This document shows, piece after piece, positions 29,066 through 37,677 of a stretch of DNA of 64,000 nucleotides; position 1 is the stretch's first letter; each line of letters begins with the position of its first letter. Under the pieces are notes generated by a model. It made no database searches. It worked only from the letters and a program-made list of their open reading frames with translations, and was not told the DNA's origin. Source of the stretch: Nostoc sp. C052 (GTDB taxonomy: Bacteria > Cyanobacteriota > Cyanobacteriia > Cyanobacteriales > Nostocaceae). The translations under genes and the position numbers were made by a program. The stretch is taken from positions 2,418,001 through 2,482,000 of the forward strand of contig NZ_CP040272.1 of NCBI RefSeq assembly GCF_013393905.1, read 5' to 3'.

Positions 29066-29458
29066 GAAACAACTCAGTGATGATTTGAGTAAATTATCGC
29101 TTTATCTGTACCGAAATAAATGGCCGACTGATGATTGTAGAGACGGCGATTTATCACGTCTCTTACCTTAACCGAACAGTATTGTAAGTTGTTCCTATTT
29201 TTTGAAGACATACAGTTTTCCTGGTTAGTAAATATATATTTAAGCATTTATCCTAGAAATAAAATTAATAATCCCCCGACAAAACAAATTTTGCTTGGCT
29301 CATTTGCTCTCTAAGTCGGAGGATTATTAAGGAATCTCAAAACGAAATCTCAAGCCATACCCAATGCGGATTGTACCTACGCAACTTCAACTGAAGATTG
29401 ATGAACTGCCGATAAAAGCTAGAAATACTGGGGCAAATTGTACAGTTGAAAATGACTT
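29066..29458. other. Intergenic region with repeats
   Basis: No gene is visible. It contains a half element at 29135-29184 (TGTAGAGACGGCGATTTATC through CCGAACAGTATTG) and a long inverted repeat at 29267-29328. Confidence 0.5.
29267..29328. repeat. Inverted repeat, AATAATCCCCCGAC arms
   Basis: AATAATCCCCCGAC at 29267-29280 pairs with GTCGGAGGATTATT at 29315-29328 with one mismatch, across a loop of about 34 bases. It lies about 130 bases downstream of the aqpZ stop codon on the minus strand and could be a transcript end or a small mobile remnant. Confidence 0.55.
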
Positions 29459-30232
29459 TTAGACTAGCTCTTTGACGTTTTGTCGTTCACCTACGGTTGA
29501 TTCACTAAAGACAGCTACATACAACCATCCTGCTAAAATAGCTCCCAAGATCGGAGCTATCCAGAACAGCCAGACTTGCGAAAAAAGTTCTGCACCTGCA
29601 AATAGAGCAACTCCCGTACTACGGGCAGGATTAACTGAGGTATTGGTTACAGGAATGCTAATCAGGTGAATTAAGGTGAGTCCAAAACCAATTGCTAGGG
29701 GTGCAAATCCCTTAGGAGCGCGGCTATCAGTTACACCCAGAATAATCAGCAGAAACATGAAAGTCATTACAACTTCAGTAATCAAGCAAGAAAATAGCGT
29801 GTAACTACCTGGAGAGTGATTCCCATAGCCATTAGTGGCCAAAGGGTTGGAGCCAGTTAGGGTAAATCCAGTTTTGCCGCTAGCAATTAGGTAGATAATG
29901 CCCGCACCGACAACTGCACCAATTACTTGAGAGACGATGTAAGGTAGTAAGTCAGACGCCGGAAAGCGCCTACCTGCCCACAATCCAAAAGAAACAGCTG
30001 GATTGAAATGCCCACCAGAAATATGACCAAGAGCATAAGCTCCGGTGAGGACGGTAAGCCCGAATGCCAAAGATACACCGACTAATCCAATACCCAATGG
30101 AAAAGAAGTATTTTCACTGATTTTTGCAGCATCCGCTGTGTAGGCTGCGGCTAGAACAGCGCTACCACAACCACCTAAAACAAGCCAGAATGTACCAATA
30201 AATTCAGCCAAGCAACGTTTAGTTAGAGACAT
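29459..30232 (-). CDS. aqpZ: Aquaporin Z-type water channel
   Basis: This 257-residue inner-membrane protein has six hydrophobic helices and both half-helix pore motifs, HFNPAVSFG and SVNPARSTG. Residues near the selectivity filter (Thr/Arg after the second NPA) fit a water-specific AqpZ, and the N-terminus KRCLAEFIGTFWLVLGGCGS is typical of that family. It would allow rapid water flow during osmotic change. It stands alone, with 460 bases of repeat-rich spacer upstream. Confidence 0.95.
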   Translation of the reverse strand: MSLTKRCLAEFIGTFWLVLGGCGSAVLAAAYTADAAKISENTSFPLGIGLVGVSLAFGLTVLTGAYALGHISGGHFNPAVSFGLWAGRRFPASDLLPYIVSQVIGAVVGAGIIYLIASGKTGFTLTGSNPLATNGYGNHSPGSYTLFSCLITEVVMTFMFLLIILGVTDSRAPKGFAPLAIGFGLTLIHLISIPVTNTSVNPARSTGVALFAGAELFSQVWLFWIAPILGAILAGWLYVAVFSESTVGERQNVKELV

Positions 30233-30506
30233 GTTCGGAAAACTCCTTGTTCAGCTACAAACGAGTGATAGCTATGTTGGGCAATGCTTGAGTTATTCAT
30301 TTCAACAGGAAATGCATCGTGTTTGTTTCGTTAATCAAACTAAATCGAAACAATAGTAATTTGTTTTTTACTCAAAAATTGTGGTGATAGAATATGAAGA
30401 TAGCGGAAAAGCTAAAATAACAAAAAAAATACTTAATTTCTTAAGAATTTTGCTTCCCTGATATATTGATTTATTAAGATTCTTGTTCTAGTTAATATAA
30501 TCTTCA

Positions 30507-30537
30507 AGACTCCCACACCTTCCGGGTGTGGGAGTCT
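30507..30537. repeat. Perfect 13-bp hairpin with five-base loop
   Basis: AGACTCCCACACC pairs exactly with GGTGTGGGAGTCT across TTCCG. There is no T-tract on either strand, so it is not a classical terminator, though it lies downstream of raf1. Such stable GC-rich hairpins also occur in subterminal palindromes of IS200/IS605-type elements; no transposase is near. Confidence 0.65.
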
Positions 30538-30548
30538 AAAAATTGAAT

Positions 30549-30683
30549 CAATACGGTTCGGTTGAGGTTTTTTGATGAAAATTATAGATCGCAAAGACGC
30601 GATAAATCGCCGTTAAGACAAAAGACTGAATTACTGTAAAGACAGCGATTCATCGCGTCTCTTTCCTGAACCGAACAGTATTG
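30549..30683. repeat. MITE-like inverted-repeat element, full-length form
   Basis: CAATACGGTTCGGTTGAGG at the left is matched by CCTGAACCGAACAGTATTG at the right, and the interior also has inverted units (GACGCGATAAATCGCCGT and ACAGCGATTCATCGCGTCTC). The whole can fold into a long hairpin of about 135 bases. Partial copies lie at 25302-25358, 29135-29184 and 31985-32012. Confidence 0.7.
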
Positions 30684-30693
30684 AAAATTGAAT

Positions 30694-31782
30694 TTATTCG
30701 TCAATCTGCCAGGAATCTTTAGTTAATTCTTCATCCAGAATTTTCTTAGGACGAACGATGATGATAATTTGACCTAGTAGAGGAACTTCTGGCTCAGTTT
30801 CAAACCATTGAAAATCTAATTCACCAGCATTTTCAACAACAAAGTAGCTGGAGGCATCCCATTGTCGTTGGGCACGATCTATTACTACTACGACTGGCCC
30901 TGTTTGGTTTTGGGTTTGGATAGGGAAGCGATCGCTATTCGCTAAAATTACTACTGGATCTTCTGCCGCCAAAAGCACTTGCCAACCTGGTAAAGGTACC
31001 CAAGCTTGTTCTCCAGAAAACTTGACCATCCGAAATGGTTCAATTTCTGTCAATATGGGCACTGCTTGCAAGTCTTGTTTTGACAATGGCAACTCGCCTA
31101 CCACGGGCAAGATTCGGGGTAATTGTTCTTCAAATTCCAAACGGTAAAAGGGTAAAATTGGCGCTGGACGCTGAGGAACGGTAGTAAAATCAGTCAGTAA
31201 TTGTTCGATTTTTTGCCTTGCACCTGGCGTGTGAGCAAAGCGTAACCCTTTGGCAATTAGGCGCGATCGCTGTTGTAAATCTGCATTTTGGCGTGCCAGT
31301 TTCCAAACTTGGTGAGCAACAGCATCCCCAGGATGGGCAGAAAAGCCTTCTGGTAAAGTGCGGTAATAGGAGAACTCTTTCAGGGCTTTTGCTATTTCCC
31401 GTGCCTCGTCAGCATCAACGTTGTGGACGAAGATCAGTTCGGCGGCGGCGGCCCGTTCTTCTTGAGTCAGTAAACGCAGTTCATATAAAACATCACTACC
31501 GCGTGTAGTATAGTGCGATCGCGTTGCTTCCGATACTCCAAACTTTTCCAAAGAATTGTAAACTTGAGAACCAACAACCACCTGATTTTGTTGAATTGGT
31601 TCAAATCCAGTCGCCTCAAAAATGTCTTGGGGATTGTAACCGGCTTTTAGTAACGAGGCGATCGCTGTTCCCCATTCCACCCAGTTACCTTGTTTTTGCC
31701 TCAGCCTTCGCAGTAACTCTTGTGCTACATCGTTATTAGCATTGTCTTCGGGATTCTGAGCGTTGGGTGGTAGATCAGTCAT
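30694..31782 (-). CDS. raf1: Rubisco accumulation factor 1
   Basis: Raf1 is a dimeric chaperone that stabilises RbcL dimers and helps assemble the Rubisco RbcL8 core in cyanobacteria and plants. The 362-residue protein has the N-terminal alpha domain (ELLRRLRQKQGNWVEWGTAI, then LKAGYNPQDIFEATGFEPIQ), a flexible linker around residue 200 and a C-terminal beta domain (from about residue 215; LPFYRLEFEEQLPRILPVVG). Length and both domains match the cyanobacterial family. It is cytosolic and not near rbcLS in this window. The next gene on the strand lies downstream past a repeat-rich spacer. Confidence 0.93.
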   Translation of the reverse strand: MTDLPPNAQNPEDNANNDVAQELLRRLRQKQGNWVEWGTAIASLLKAGYNPQDIFEATGFEPIQQNQVVVGSQVYNSLEKFGVSEATRSHYTTRGSDVLYELRLLTQEERAAAAELIFVHNVDADEAREIAKALKEFSYYRTLPEGFSAHPGDAVAHQVWKLARQNADLQQRSRLIAKGLRFAHTPGARQKIEQLLTDFTTVPQRPAPILPFYRLEFEEQLPRILPVVGELPLSKQDLQAVPILTEIEPFRMVKFSGEQAWVPLPGWQVLLAAEDPVVILANSDRFPIQTQNQTGPVVVVIDRAQRQWDASSYFVVENAGELDFQWFETEPEVPLLGQIIIIVRPKKILDEELTKDSWQIDE

Positions 31783-32308
31783 AATCAGAGTGCGAGCTTC
31801 AACTTGAGAGGTTAATTAACACCTCATGAGCAAGTCTTATTCTAATCTATGAACTACCCAGACCTACTGCCTTGAGTTCATCTGTGGAAACTTATCTTGG
31901 AGGCAGTCCCGATGAAACAAGTTTCAAAAGCCTTGCATGAAAGAGGGACAAGGGCGACAAGGGAGACAAATAGTAAATGACTCCTTGTAGAGACGGCGAT
32001 TTATCGCGTCTCGAAAACCCAAAATTGTTACCATTAGCCCTTAACCCAAGCGTATGGCGCTATAAGGAGGTTTTTAACCTACCTCATCCATAATGAAAAC
32101 AGCCAGTTAAACTGATTTAGTTGGTTCTTACTTTACGATTTTTTCTAATTTTGATATGTGGACAAGTAAATTTCCCCTGTAGCGCTCACTCTTAGCATTT
32201 TAAAATATGCAAAATAACTCCGTATAAACCCTTGGCAATTTTCAGCTATTCTCAACTAAACTTGGTATGGAATATAACAAGAGAGTGAATATTTAAAGGA
32301 AATATCTT
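31783..32308. other. Divergent spacer between raf1 and the response regulator
   Basis: No gene is visible. A TGTAGAGACGGCGATTTATC/GCGTCTC repeat lies at 31985-32012. Promoters for both flanking genes must lie here; no clear boxes could be fixed. AAAGGAAAT precedes the right-hand start codon. Confidence 0.45.
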
Positions 32309-33247
32309 ATGGATAATCCCAGTCTCGAAATTGATAAAGTCCAGTATCAAGTTATGACTCTCGAACGACCAAAAAAGCTGAAAATCTTAGTAGTTGACGA
32401 TGAGCCAGATAATCTCGATCTACTTTATCGCACATTTCGACGCGACTTTAATGTTCTCAAAGCTGATAGTGGAGTAAACGCCCTACAAGTTTTGGCCGCA
32501 GAAGGCGAGGTAGCGGTGATTATCTCCGATCAACGAATGCCAGAAATGAAAGGAACTGAGTTTCTCAGCAAAACAGTACCTCAGTTTCCCGATACGGTAA
32601 GAATAATTCTCACCGGATTTACTGATATTGAAGACTTGGTAGAAGCCATTAATGCGGGGCAAGTCTACAAATATATTACCAAGCCTTGGGACCCAGGGGA
32701 GCTGAAGGCAGTGGTGCAAAGAGCAGCAGAAACCTACGACTTGCTCAAGCAACGCACAGAAGAATTACGCCGCGCTCATGCTCAAATGGCGCTATTGAGT
32801 GTTTTGGTACAGGTAACTCAAGCAGCTTCTAGCTTAGAGGAAACTCTTGCTCCAATTGCTAGGGCTGTGAGTGAGACTTTTGGGGCAGATGGCTGTATTC
32901 TACAACTTACAGATGGAAATACTCTGGTTACGACTCAAGGAAGTTACAGCGATACAGGTACAATAGAAAATTGGTTATCTCAAGACCCGCTCACAAGGGA
33001 AGCGATCGCCACCGGGCAAATGCAAGTTTCCTTAAATATACTGAAAGACACTAAACTAGTTGATGCTATTCACTACCAAAATACAGGAGTGCAAGCACAT
33101 TTAGTGATTCCCATTAGCTACCGTAATGAACTTTTGGGCGTATTATCACTACAGTGGAAACAACCCTGCACTTTACGAGAAGATGAATTAACCCTAATTA
33201 ATTTATCAGCACAACTAGTGGCGATCGCTCTGACTAGTAGTCATTAG
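32309..33247 (+). CDS. Response regulator with C-terminal GAF domain
   Basis: This 312-residue protein has a receiver domain at about residues 25-145 (KILVVDDEPDN acidic pocket, ISDQRMPEMKG with the acceptor Asp, ILTGFTD, and YITKPWD with the conserved Lys). A short coiled coil leads to a GAF domain at about 170-310. No DNA-binding or enzymatic output domain is present, so phosphorylation may be read through dimerisation or a partner, and the GAF may bind a small ligand. The IISDQRMP receiver type is common in regulators linked to sensor kinases of the hybrid class. AAAGGAAAT lies before ATG. No cognate kinase is adjacent. Confidence 0.9.
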   Translation: MDNPSLEIDKVQYQVMTLERPKKLKILVVDDEPDNLDLLYRTFRRDFNVLKADSGVNALQVLAAEGEVAVIISDQRMPEMKGTEFLSKTVPQFPDTVRIILTGFTDIEDLVEAINAGQVYKYITKPWDPGELKAVVQRAAETYDLLKQRTEELRRAHAQMALLSVLVQVTQAASSLEETLAPIARAVSETFGADGCILQLTDGNTLVTTQGSYSDTGTIENWLSQDPLTREAIATGQMQVSLNILKDTKLVDAIHYQNTGVQAHLVIPISYRNELLGVLSLQWKQPCTLREDELTLINLSAQLVAIALTSSH

Positions 33248-33432
33248 TCATTAGTCATTGGTCATTAGTCAACAGCCAATGCCCCTCAAAAGTGCTGAGT
33301 AATGAGTACTGAGTGCTGAGTGCTGAGTGGGGAATCTTATTTCTTTATTCAGAACTGGGAACTCGGAACTGGCTCAACCCTAGCTATCCGCTAACGGAAC
33401 TGTTTTGCCCAATGCCCAATGCCCAATATTAA
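33248..33432. repeat. Tandem repeats between response regulator and menG
   Basis: GTCATTA units (33240-33270), GTGCTGA/GTAATGA units (33291-33330), a TTCAGAACTGGGAACTCGGA stretch, an inverted GTTAGCGGATAGCTA unit and TGCCCAA repeats (33401-33425) fill this spacer right up to the menG start codon. No ribosome binding site is seen before that ATG. Confidence 0.7.
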
Positions 33433-34137
33433 ATGAGTAACGAAATTAAGTCCATTTTTAACCGTATTGCTCCAGTTTATGACCAATTGAACGATTGGTT
33501 GAGTCTGGGACAGCATCGAATCTGGAAGGAAATGGCAGTAAAATGGAGTGCAGCTAAACCGGGAGATACTGCATTAGATTTGTGTTGCGGTAGTGGTGAT
33601 TTAGCCTTGCGTTTGGTGCGGCGTGTGGGAGCAACAGGCAAGGTGTACGGAGTGGATTTTTCCCCAAACCTACTCGAAAATGCTAAAGAACGCTCTCAAA
33701 AGCAGTACCCCCAACCTGCTATCAGCTGGATAGAAGCTGATGTGCTAAATTTACCCTTTGACGACAACCAATTTGATGCCGCAACAATGGGCTATGGTTT
33801 AAGAAATGTTAAAGATATTCCCCGCAGTCTCCAAGAGTTATACCGTGTTTTGAAGCCGGGAGCTAAAGCCGCCATTTTAGACTTTCATCGACCGAGTAAT
33901 CCTCAACTACGTATCTTTCAGCAGTGCTATCTGGACGGTTTTGTGGTGCCAGTTGCCAATTATTTGGGTTTAAAAGAAGAATATGCTTACATTAGTCCCA
34001 GCCTAGACCGCTTTCCCATTGGCAAAGAGCAAATAGAGTTAGCTCGTCAAGTTGGTTTTGCTGTTGCCACACACTACCCCATCGCGAACGGTATGATGGG
34101 AGTGTTAGTGCTTAGTAAGTTAGGAGTTATTAGTTAA
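33433..34137 (+). CDS. menG: UbiE/MenG-type quinone methyltransferase
   Basis: The 234-residue SAM-dependent methyltransferase has motif I LDLCCGSGDLAL, the VYGVDFSPNLLENA strand, IEADVLNLPFDDNQFDA and the family signature MGYGLRNVKDIPRSLQELYRVLKPG. In cyanobacteria this enzyme methylates 2-phytyl-1,4-naphthoquinone in the last step of phylloquinone synthesis, the photosystem I secondary acceptor; in other bacteria the ubiE orthologue also acts in ubiquinone synthesis. The gene is not next to menD, which is at 47242 here. It is cytosolic or peripheral to the membrane. Confidence 0.93.
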   Translation: MSNEIKSIFNRIAPVYDQLNDWLSLGQHRIWKEMAVKWSAAKPGDTALDLCCGSGDLALRLVRRVGATGKVYGVDFSPNLLENAKERSQKQYPQPAISWIEADVLNLPFDDNQFDAATMGYGLRNVKDIPRSLQELYRVLKPGAKAAILDFHRPSNPQLRIFQQCYLDGFVVPVANYLGLKEEYAYISPSLDRFPIGKEQIELARQVGFAVATHYPIANGMMGVLVLSKLGVIS

Positions 34138-34257
34138 AAGTTATGAATTATGAGTAGTGATAAATTCTCATTTAAAATTTATCATTCCTAACTCCTAGCT
34201 CCTAACTCCTAACTCCTAACACTAAGCTCTAACCTCCTAACTTTTTTAATTCTTCCC
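34138..34257. repeat. CCTAACT heptamer repeats upstream of DUF445 gene
   Basis: The spacer carries CCTAACT/CCTAGCT units (about 34187-34245). It directly precedes a TTG-initiated gene and contains no recognisable Shine-Dalgarno sequence. Confidence 0.6.
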
Positions 34258-35493
34258 TTGGACTGGTCTCATCTTTGGCTTTATGTGTCTCCCCCGGTAC
34301 TGGGTGGAATTATTGGCTATTTCACAAATGATATAGCCATAAAAATGTTGTTCCGTCCTTACCGAGCAATTTACATTGCTGGACGAAGAGTACCCTTCAC
34401 CCCTGGATTGATCCCCCGCAACCAGGAACGTCTGGCTAAGAACATTTCCAATACAATCATGGGGTCACTATTGACACCACAAGAATTACAAAATCTGGCG
34501 CGGCGTTTGTTGCAAACAGAACGCGTGCAAGCTGCAATTCTTTGGTTATTGCAGCTGGCGATTGAACAAATCAAAACAGATAAAAACCAGAAAAGTGCCA
34601 AAATTGTTGCGGGAATTTTGCGGGATTTACTAGGGGAATCTTTGCCACGATTACTTAAGGTTTTGGCGCGACGGGAAGATTTTTTGGAAGCGCAAATCAA
34701 TCAAATTTTTGACCAGATATTGCTGGAATTTCAACTAAGCGAAGAACAAGCTACGCGTCTGGCTGACTGGTTATTGCAAGTAGTTTTACCGCCGGATATG
34801 CTACGCCAAGCCATAGTTGATTTTTTAACCGATCGCACGATTCAAATTATCGATGAAGGCTTCCGCGAAAAAACCAGTGGGACTTATTGGGTAGTAGCAA
34901 ATTTATTTGGCTTACGTAATACTCTCACACGGCTACGAACTTTTTGCTTGGATGAAAAAGAGGCTACCAATACTCGCTTGCAGGAATTGATTCAAGATTT
35001 GCAAATGCGCGATCGCATTCGGAAATTACTGCAAAATTTATCATTACAAAACTTGCCAATGGGGACGGTACGTCAACTCCGAAAGACCACCCGCGAAAGT
35101 GTCCGTCATTACCTACAAAATAGTGGTAGCGATTTTTTACAAGGATTAACTGATTCTGTTGATTGGGAAAATATTGCTGTAGTGCTGCTGAATCGTCTTA
35201 GTACTTCACCAGTTGTCAGTACTTCTTTAGAAGTGATGAGTCAAGAACTGGCTCTAATTTTAGATAAGTATTTGGAAAAAGATTTGGAAGCAATTGTAAC
35301 CCAGGTAATTCCAATTTTGTCGATAGATGAAGTAATAGTTGACCGTGTAAAATCAACTTCACCGGCTGATTTAGAAGCTGCCATTGAGGGAATTGTGAAA
35401 AACGAATTGCAGGCGATTGTGACTTTAGGTGGTGTTTTGGGTTTTGTTATCGGGTTATTACAGACAATGTTTTTCGTATTGTTTCAACAGTAG
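34258..35493 (+). CDS. DUF445 family membrane protein
   Basis: This 411-residue protein has hydrophobic helices at both ends (YVSPPVLGGIIGYFTNDIAI near residue 10 and GGVLGFVIGLLQTMFFVLF at the C-terminus) and a long helical soluble centre. It also has the conserved N-terminal IGYFTNDIAIKMLFRPY and FTPGLIPRNQERLAK motifs of the DUF445/YheB-type family. The family is widespread in bacteria; its biochemical role is unknown to me. It starts with TTG, since no ATG or GTG precedes the conserved N-terminus in frame. The gene is preceded by heptamer repeats. Confidence 0.85.
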   Translation: MDWSHLWLYVSPPVLGGIIGYFTNDIAIKMLFRPYRAIYIAGRRVPFTPGLIPRNQERLAKNISNTIMGSLLTPQELQNLARRLLQTERVQAAILWLLQLAIEQIKTDKNQKSAKIVAGILRDLLGESLPRLLKVLARREDFLEAQINQIFDQILLEFQLSEEQATRLADWLLQVVLPPDMLRQAIVDFLTDRTIQIIDEGFREKTSGTYWVVANLFGLRNTLTRLRTFCLDEKEATNTRLQELIQDLQMRDRIRKLLQNLSLQNLPMGTVRQLRKTTRESVRHYLQNSGSDFLQGLTDSVDWENIAVVLLNRLSTSPVVSTSLEVMSQELALILDKYLEKDLEAIVTQVIPILSIDEVIVDRVKSTSPADLEAAIEGIVKNELQAIVTLGGVLGFVIGLLQTMFFVLFQQ

Positions 35494-35520
35494 TATCGTT
35501 AGTTGTTAATGAATTTTGGG

Positions 35521-35640
35521 TCACTTTTCTTGATTGATTATATCTTCGACTAAAAGCTCTTGAATTAAATCTAGGGCTTTATTTAGCTTTATTTCTTTGC
35601 AGCCAATAGCGGCACGAATTTTAACTAGTAGGAGATTTTT
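35521..35640 (-). other. Short open frame downstream of the 35645-35965 gene
   Basis: A frame of about 40 codons without a start codon reads LVKIRAAIGCKEIKLNKA and ends with EDIINQEK and a stop. It is coding-like but in a different frame from the upstream small membrane protein. It could be the end of a decayed gene or of a frameshifted version of that protein. Confidence 0.3.
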
Positions 35641-35644
35641 TATA

Positions 35645-35965
35645 TTAATCAGGGATTAATATATTTTGACTGCTTCCTTGACTAGTCAATAAATAGGCTA
35701 TAGAAAAAAACGCTGAAATTATGAAAAAAGCTCTGAGATACGCAAAACCTACAGATATAAATGATATATTTTTTAAATTAATTATATGCATTTCTTGTTT
35801 ATGGCTTAATAATCCTCTTTCAACTTCATATTCATGCAATAAATAAAAACTTTTAATTGGGATAATTGGTACATAACCTATCATAAAAAACTGAGTAATA
35901 AGTGGAGTTGATTCAATTGCTTTGATGGCTCCAAAAGTTTTTGTACCAATTGGTATTCTTACCAT
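35645..35965 (-). CDS. Small two-helix membrane protein, unknown function
   Basis: This 106-residue protein has two hydrophobic segments (about residues 22-42 and 71-93) and a short polar loop (EVERGLLSHKQE). I do not recognise the family. There is no obvious Shine-Dalgarno sequence. It lies downstream of the Rpn-like gene, past a hairpin at 36013-36074 that probably ends that transcript. Confidence 0.45.
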   Translation of the reverse strand: MVRIPIGTKTFGAIKAIESTPLITQFFMIGYVPIIPIKSFYLLHEYEVERGLLSHKQEMHIINLKNISFISVGFAYLRAFFIISAFFSIAYLLTSQGSSQNILIPD

Positions 35966-36012
35966 ATATATCTATAAAAAATCTAGTTAGGTCTACTTTT
36001 AGTAGTGCCAGT

Positions 36013-36074
36013 CCAGTATAAATCCTAAAAAAGCGATCGCCTTGGCACACTAGGCGATCGCTTCTGAATACTGG
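36013..36074. terminator. HIP1-containing hairpin downstream of Rpn-like gene
   Basis: AAGCGATCGCCT and AGGCGATCGCTT form a perfect 12-bp stem around a nine-base loop, and outer CCAGTAT/ATACTGG extends it. It lies just after the stop codon of the Rpn-like gene on the minus strand. No strong T-tract follows, so termination is inferred from position and stability. Confidence 0.5.
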
Positions 36075-36097
36075 TAGATTTGACAGTTTTAAATAGT

Positions 36098-36898
36098 CTA
36101 TAAATCACCTTCTATCTCTTTTTGTAGCAACTGCACCTCCTCGATTGATAATCCAGTGACTCTTACCACTTCTGCCAACAGCATTTGGCTTTTGAGCAGA
36201 TTCACTGCAACCTGCCGAATCCCCTCTTGTAAACCTTCGACTCTACCTTCGGCTCTACCTTTTGCCTGAGCTTCAGCCTCAATCTCTTGATAAATTACAG
36301 ATTCGCGCATATTATCTCTCCGTAATACTCTTTGAATTAACTCTTTCTCTAATACTAGACCAGCTAAAATTGCCGTGGCAGCTGCGACATTATTCTGCAA
36401 ACGTTGGTCAGGAATCCCGATGATTTCCTGTGCTACTTGCTGTAATGTACTTGCACGGTCATCTGTTTGACCCAACACCGCTAATGGGAATAAACCTGGA
36501 TAGCGCAAAAATACTTCTGTCGGCTGTTCCCATAGTCGAACTACCTCAAACTCGTGGCGAGTACCAGGAATGCTAAAAGTATTTTGTTGCACGAGTTCTG
36601 AGCTTGTTTCTTTAAGGTATATCACCACTTGACGCATCTGCTTTTGGGGAAAGCGGCGATAGACTCGCAAGCGATAATCAATCATGCGAAATGGGATATT
36701 AACATCGGGTTGAGTCTGAAACTCTAGGTGAAGCACTAGCTCTGCTGATTCCAATAAAATTAGCGCATCGGCTCGAATGGGTTCTAGCGAGAGTTCAGAA
36801 GGACTTAACTCAGTCAGGGAAATTGGTTCTCCTAACAGCCAGGTAGCAAAGTCGGTGGAAAAGTTTTCGGCGAGGAATTTACAGATATTATCAAACAT
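36098..36898 (-). CDS. Rpn-family PD-(D/E)XK nuclease-like protein
   Basis: This 266-residue protein resembles the Rpn/YhgA-like recombination-promoting nuclease and putative transposase family that is highly multiplied in cyanobacteria. The nuclease core is visible as RADALILL followed by LVLHLEFQTQP (D...E-x-Q). The C-terminal part has a charged helix with an AKGRAEGRVEGLQEG repeat, common in this family, and a final helix that reads like a leucine-rich regulator of oligomerisation. RpnA-type proteins have DNA-nicking activity; the cellular role is unsettled. It follows the Uma2 gene by 51 bases, so they may be cotranscribed. Confidence 0.85.
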   Translation of the reverse strand: MFDNICKFLAENFSTDFATWLLGEPISLTELSPSELSLEPIRADALILLESAELVLHLEFQTQPDVNIPFRMIDYRLRVYRRFPQKQMRQVVIYLKETSSELVQQNTFSIPGTRHEFEVVRLWEQPTEVFLRYPGLFPLAVLGQTDDRASTLQQVAQEIIGIPDQRLQNNVAAATAILAGLVLEKELIQRVLRRDNMRESVIYQEIEAEAQAKGRAEGRVEGLQEGIRQVAVNLLKSQMLLAEVVRVTGLSIEEVQLLQKEIEGDL

Positions 36899-36949
36899 CC
36901 AAAAATCCTACCATTCCATGAGCTAAAGCTTGTTTGAAAGAGCGATCGC

Positions 36950-37522
36950 CTAACTCAAAATCTGTGTTAAATCTAGTACAAACCCAGGCAATACATCCTC
37001 ACCTGATAAGCTGGTAGGTGATCGCAAAACCTCAACTTCCTGTCCTGGGCGGTAAATTTCCACCTGTTGGTGCGGATCAATCAGCCAACCTAAACGCACA
37101 CCATTCTCAATGTACTCCTGCATTTTTTGTTGCACAGTTTTTAAGCTGTCTGAAGCAGAGCGTAATTCTACCGCAAAATCTGGAGCGAGCGGCAGGAATC
37201 TGTCGGGGTCTGGATTCAGAGTTTTTAATCGCTTGCGACTCACCCAAGATGCATCAGGAGAACGGTTTGCACCATTGGGAAGTTTGAAACCTGTGGAAGA
37301 ATCAAAAGCCAGTCCTGTACCATCAGCGTCAGTCCAATTACCTAAACGCTGTGTCAGTCTACTATTACGATTTCCGCTTTCCCATCCAGTTGGTGGCATG
37401 ATAATCAATTCTCCCTCTGCCGTGCGCTCAAGTCGCAAATCTCGATTATTTTGACACACTTGGAAGAACTGCTCATCTGTTAGTTCAATGGTGGGGCTGA
37501 GGTTCAGAATCAGGGCAGTCAT
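36950..37522 (-). CDS. Uma2 family endonuclease-like protein
   Basis: This 190-residue protein has the Uma2 (DUF820) fold signatures: TDEQFFQVCQNNRDLRLERT near the start, GELIIMPPTG, SPDASWVSRKRL and DFAVELRSASDSLKTVQQKM followed by NGVRLGWLIDP. The family belongs to the PD-(D/E)XK superfamily and is greatly expanded in cyanobacteria. The usual acidic residues are kept (PDASW Asp and AVEL Glu). Biological function is unknown. It is the first gene of a likely two-gene unit with the Rpn-like gene. Confidence 0.88.
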   Translation of the reverse strand: MTALILNLSPTIELTDEQFFQVCQNNRDLRLERTAEGELIIMPPTGWESGNRNSRLTQRLGNWTDADGTGLAFDSSTGFKLPNGANRSPDASWVSRKRLKTLNPDPDRFLPLAPDFAVELRSASDSLKTVQQKMQEYIENGVRLGWLIDPHQQVEIYRPGQEVEVLRSPTSLSGEDVLPGFVLDLTQILS

Positions 37523-37677
37523 AGTTACCTCTCAAGCTTGCTAGCTTTAGCGTAGCACTTGGTTGATATACTAGGTTGTTATTAATATTTTAGTATTAAA
37601 TTTTACATATCCTTTTAAAATTATCTAAGTTAAAAGCTTATATTGTAAATCTGATTAATATTTAGAGAGTATGTTAA

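Larger units (their letters stand above)
30233..30693. other. Spacer between raf1 and aqpZ
   Basis: No gene is visible. It holds a 13-bp perfect hairpin at 30507-30537 and a longer MITE-like inverted repeat at 30549-30683. The part next to aqpZ is AT-rich and presumably has its promoter. Confidence 0.5.
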
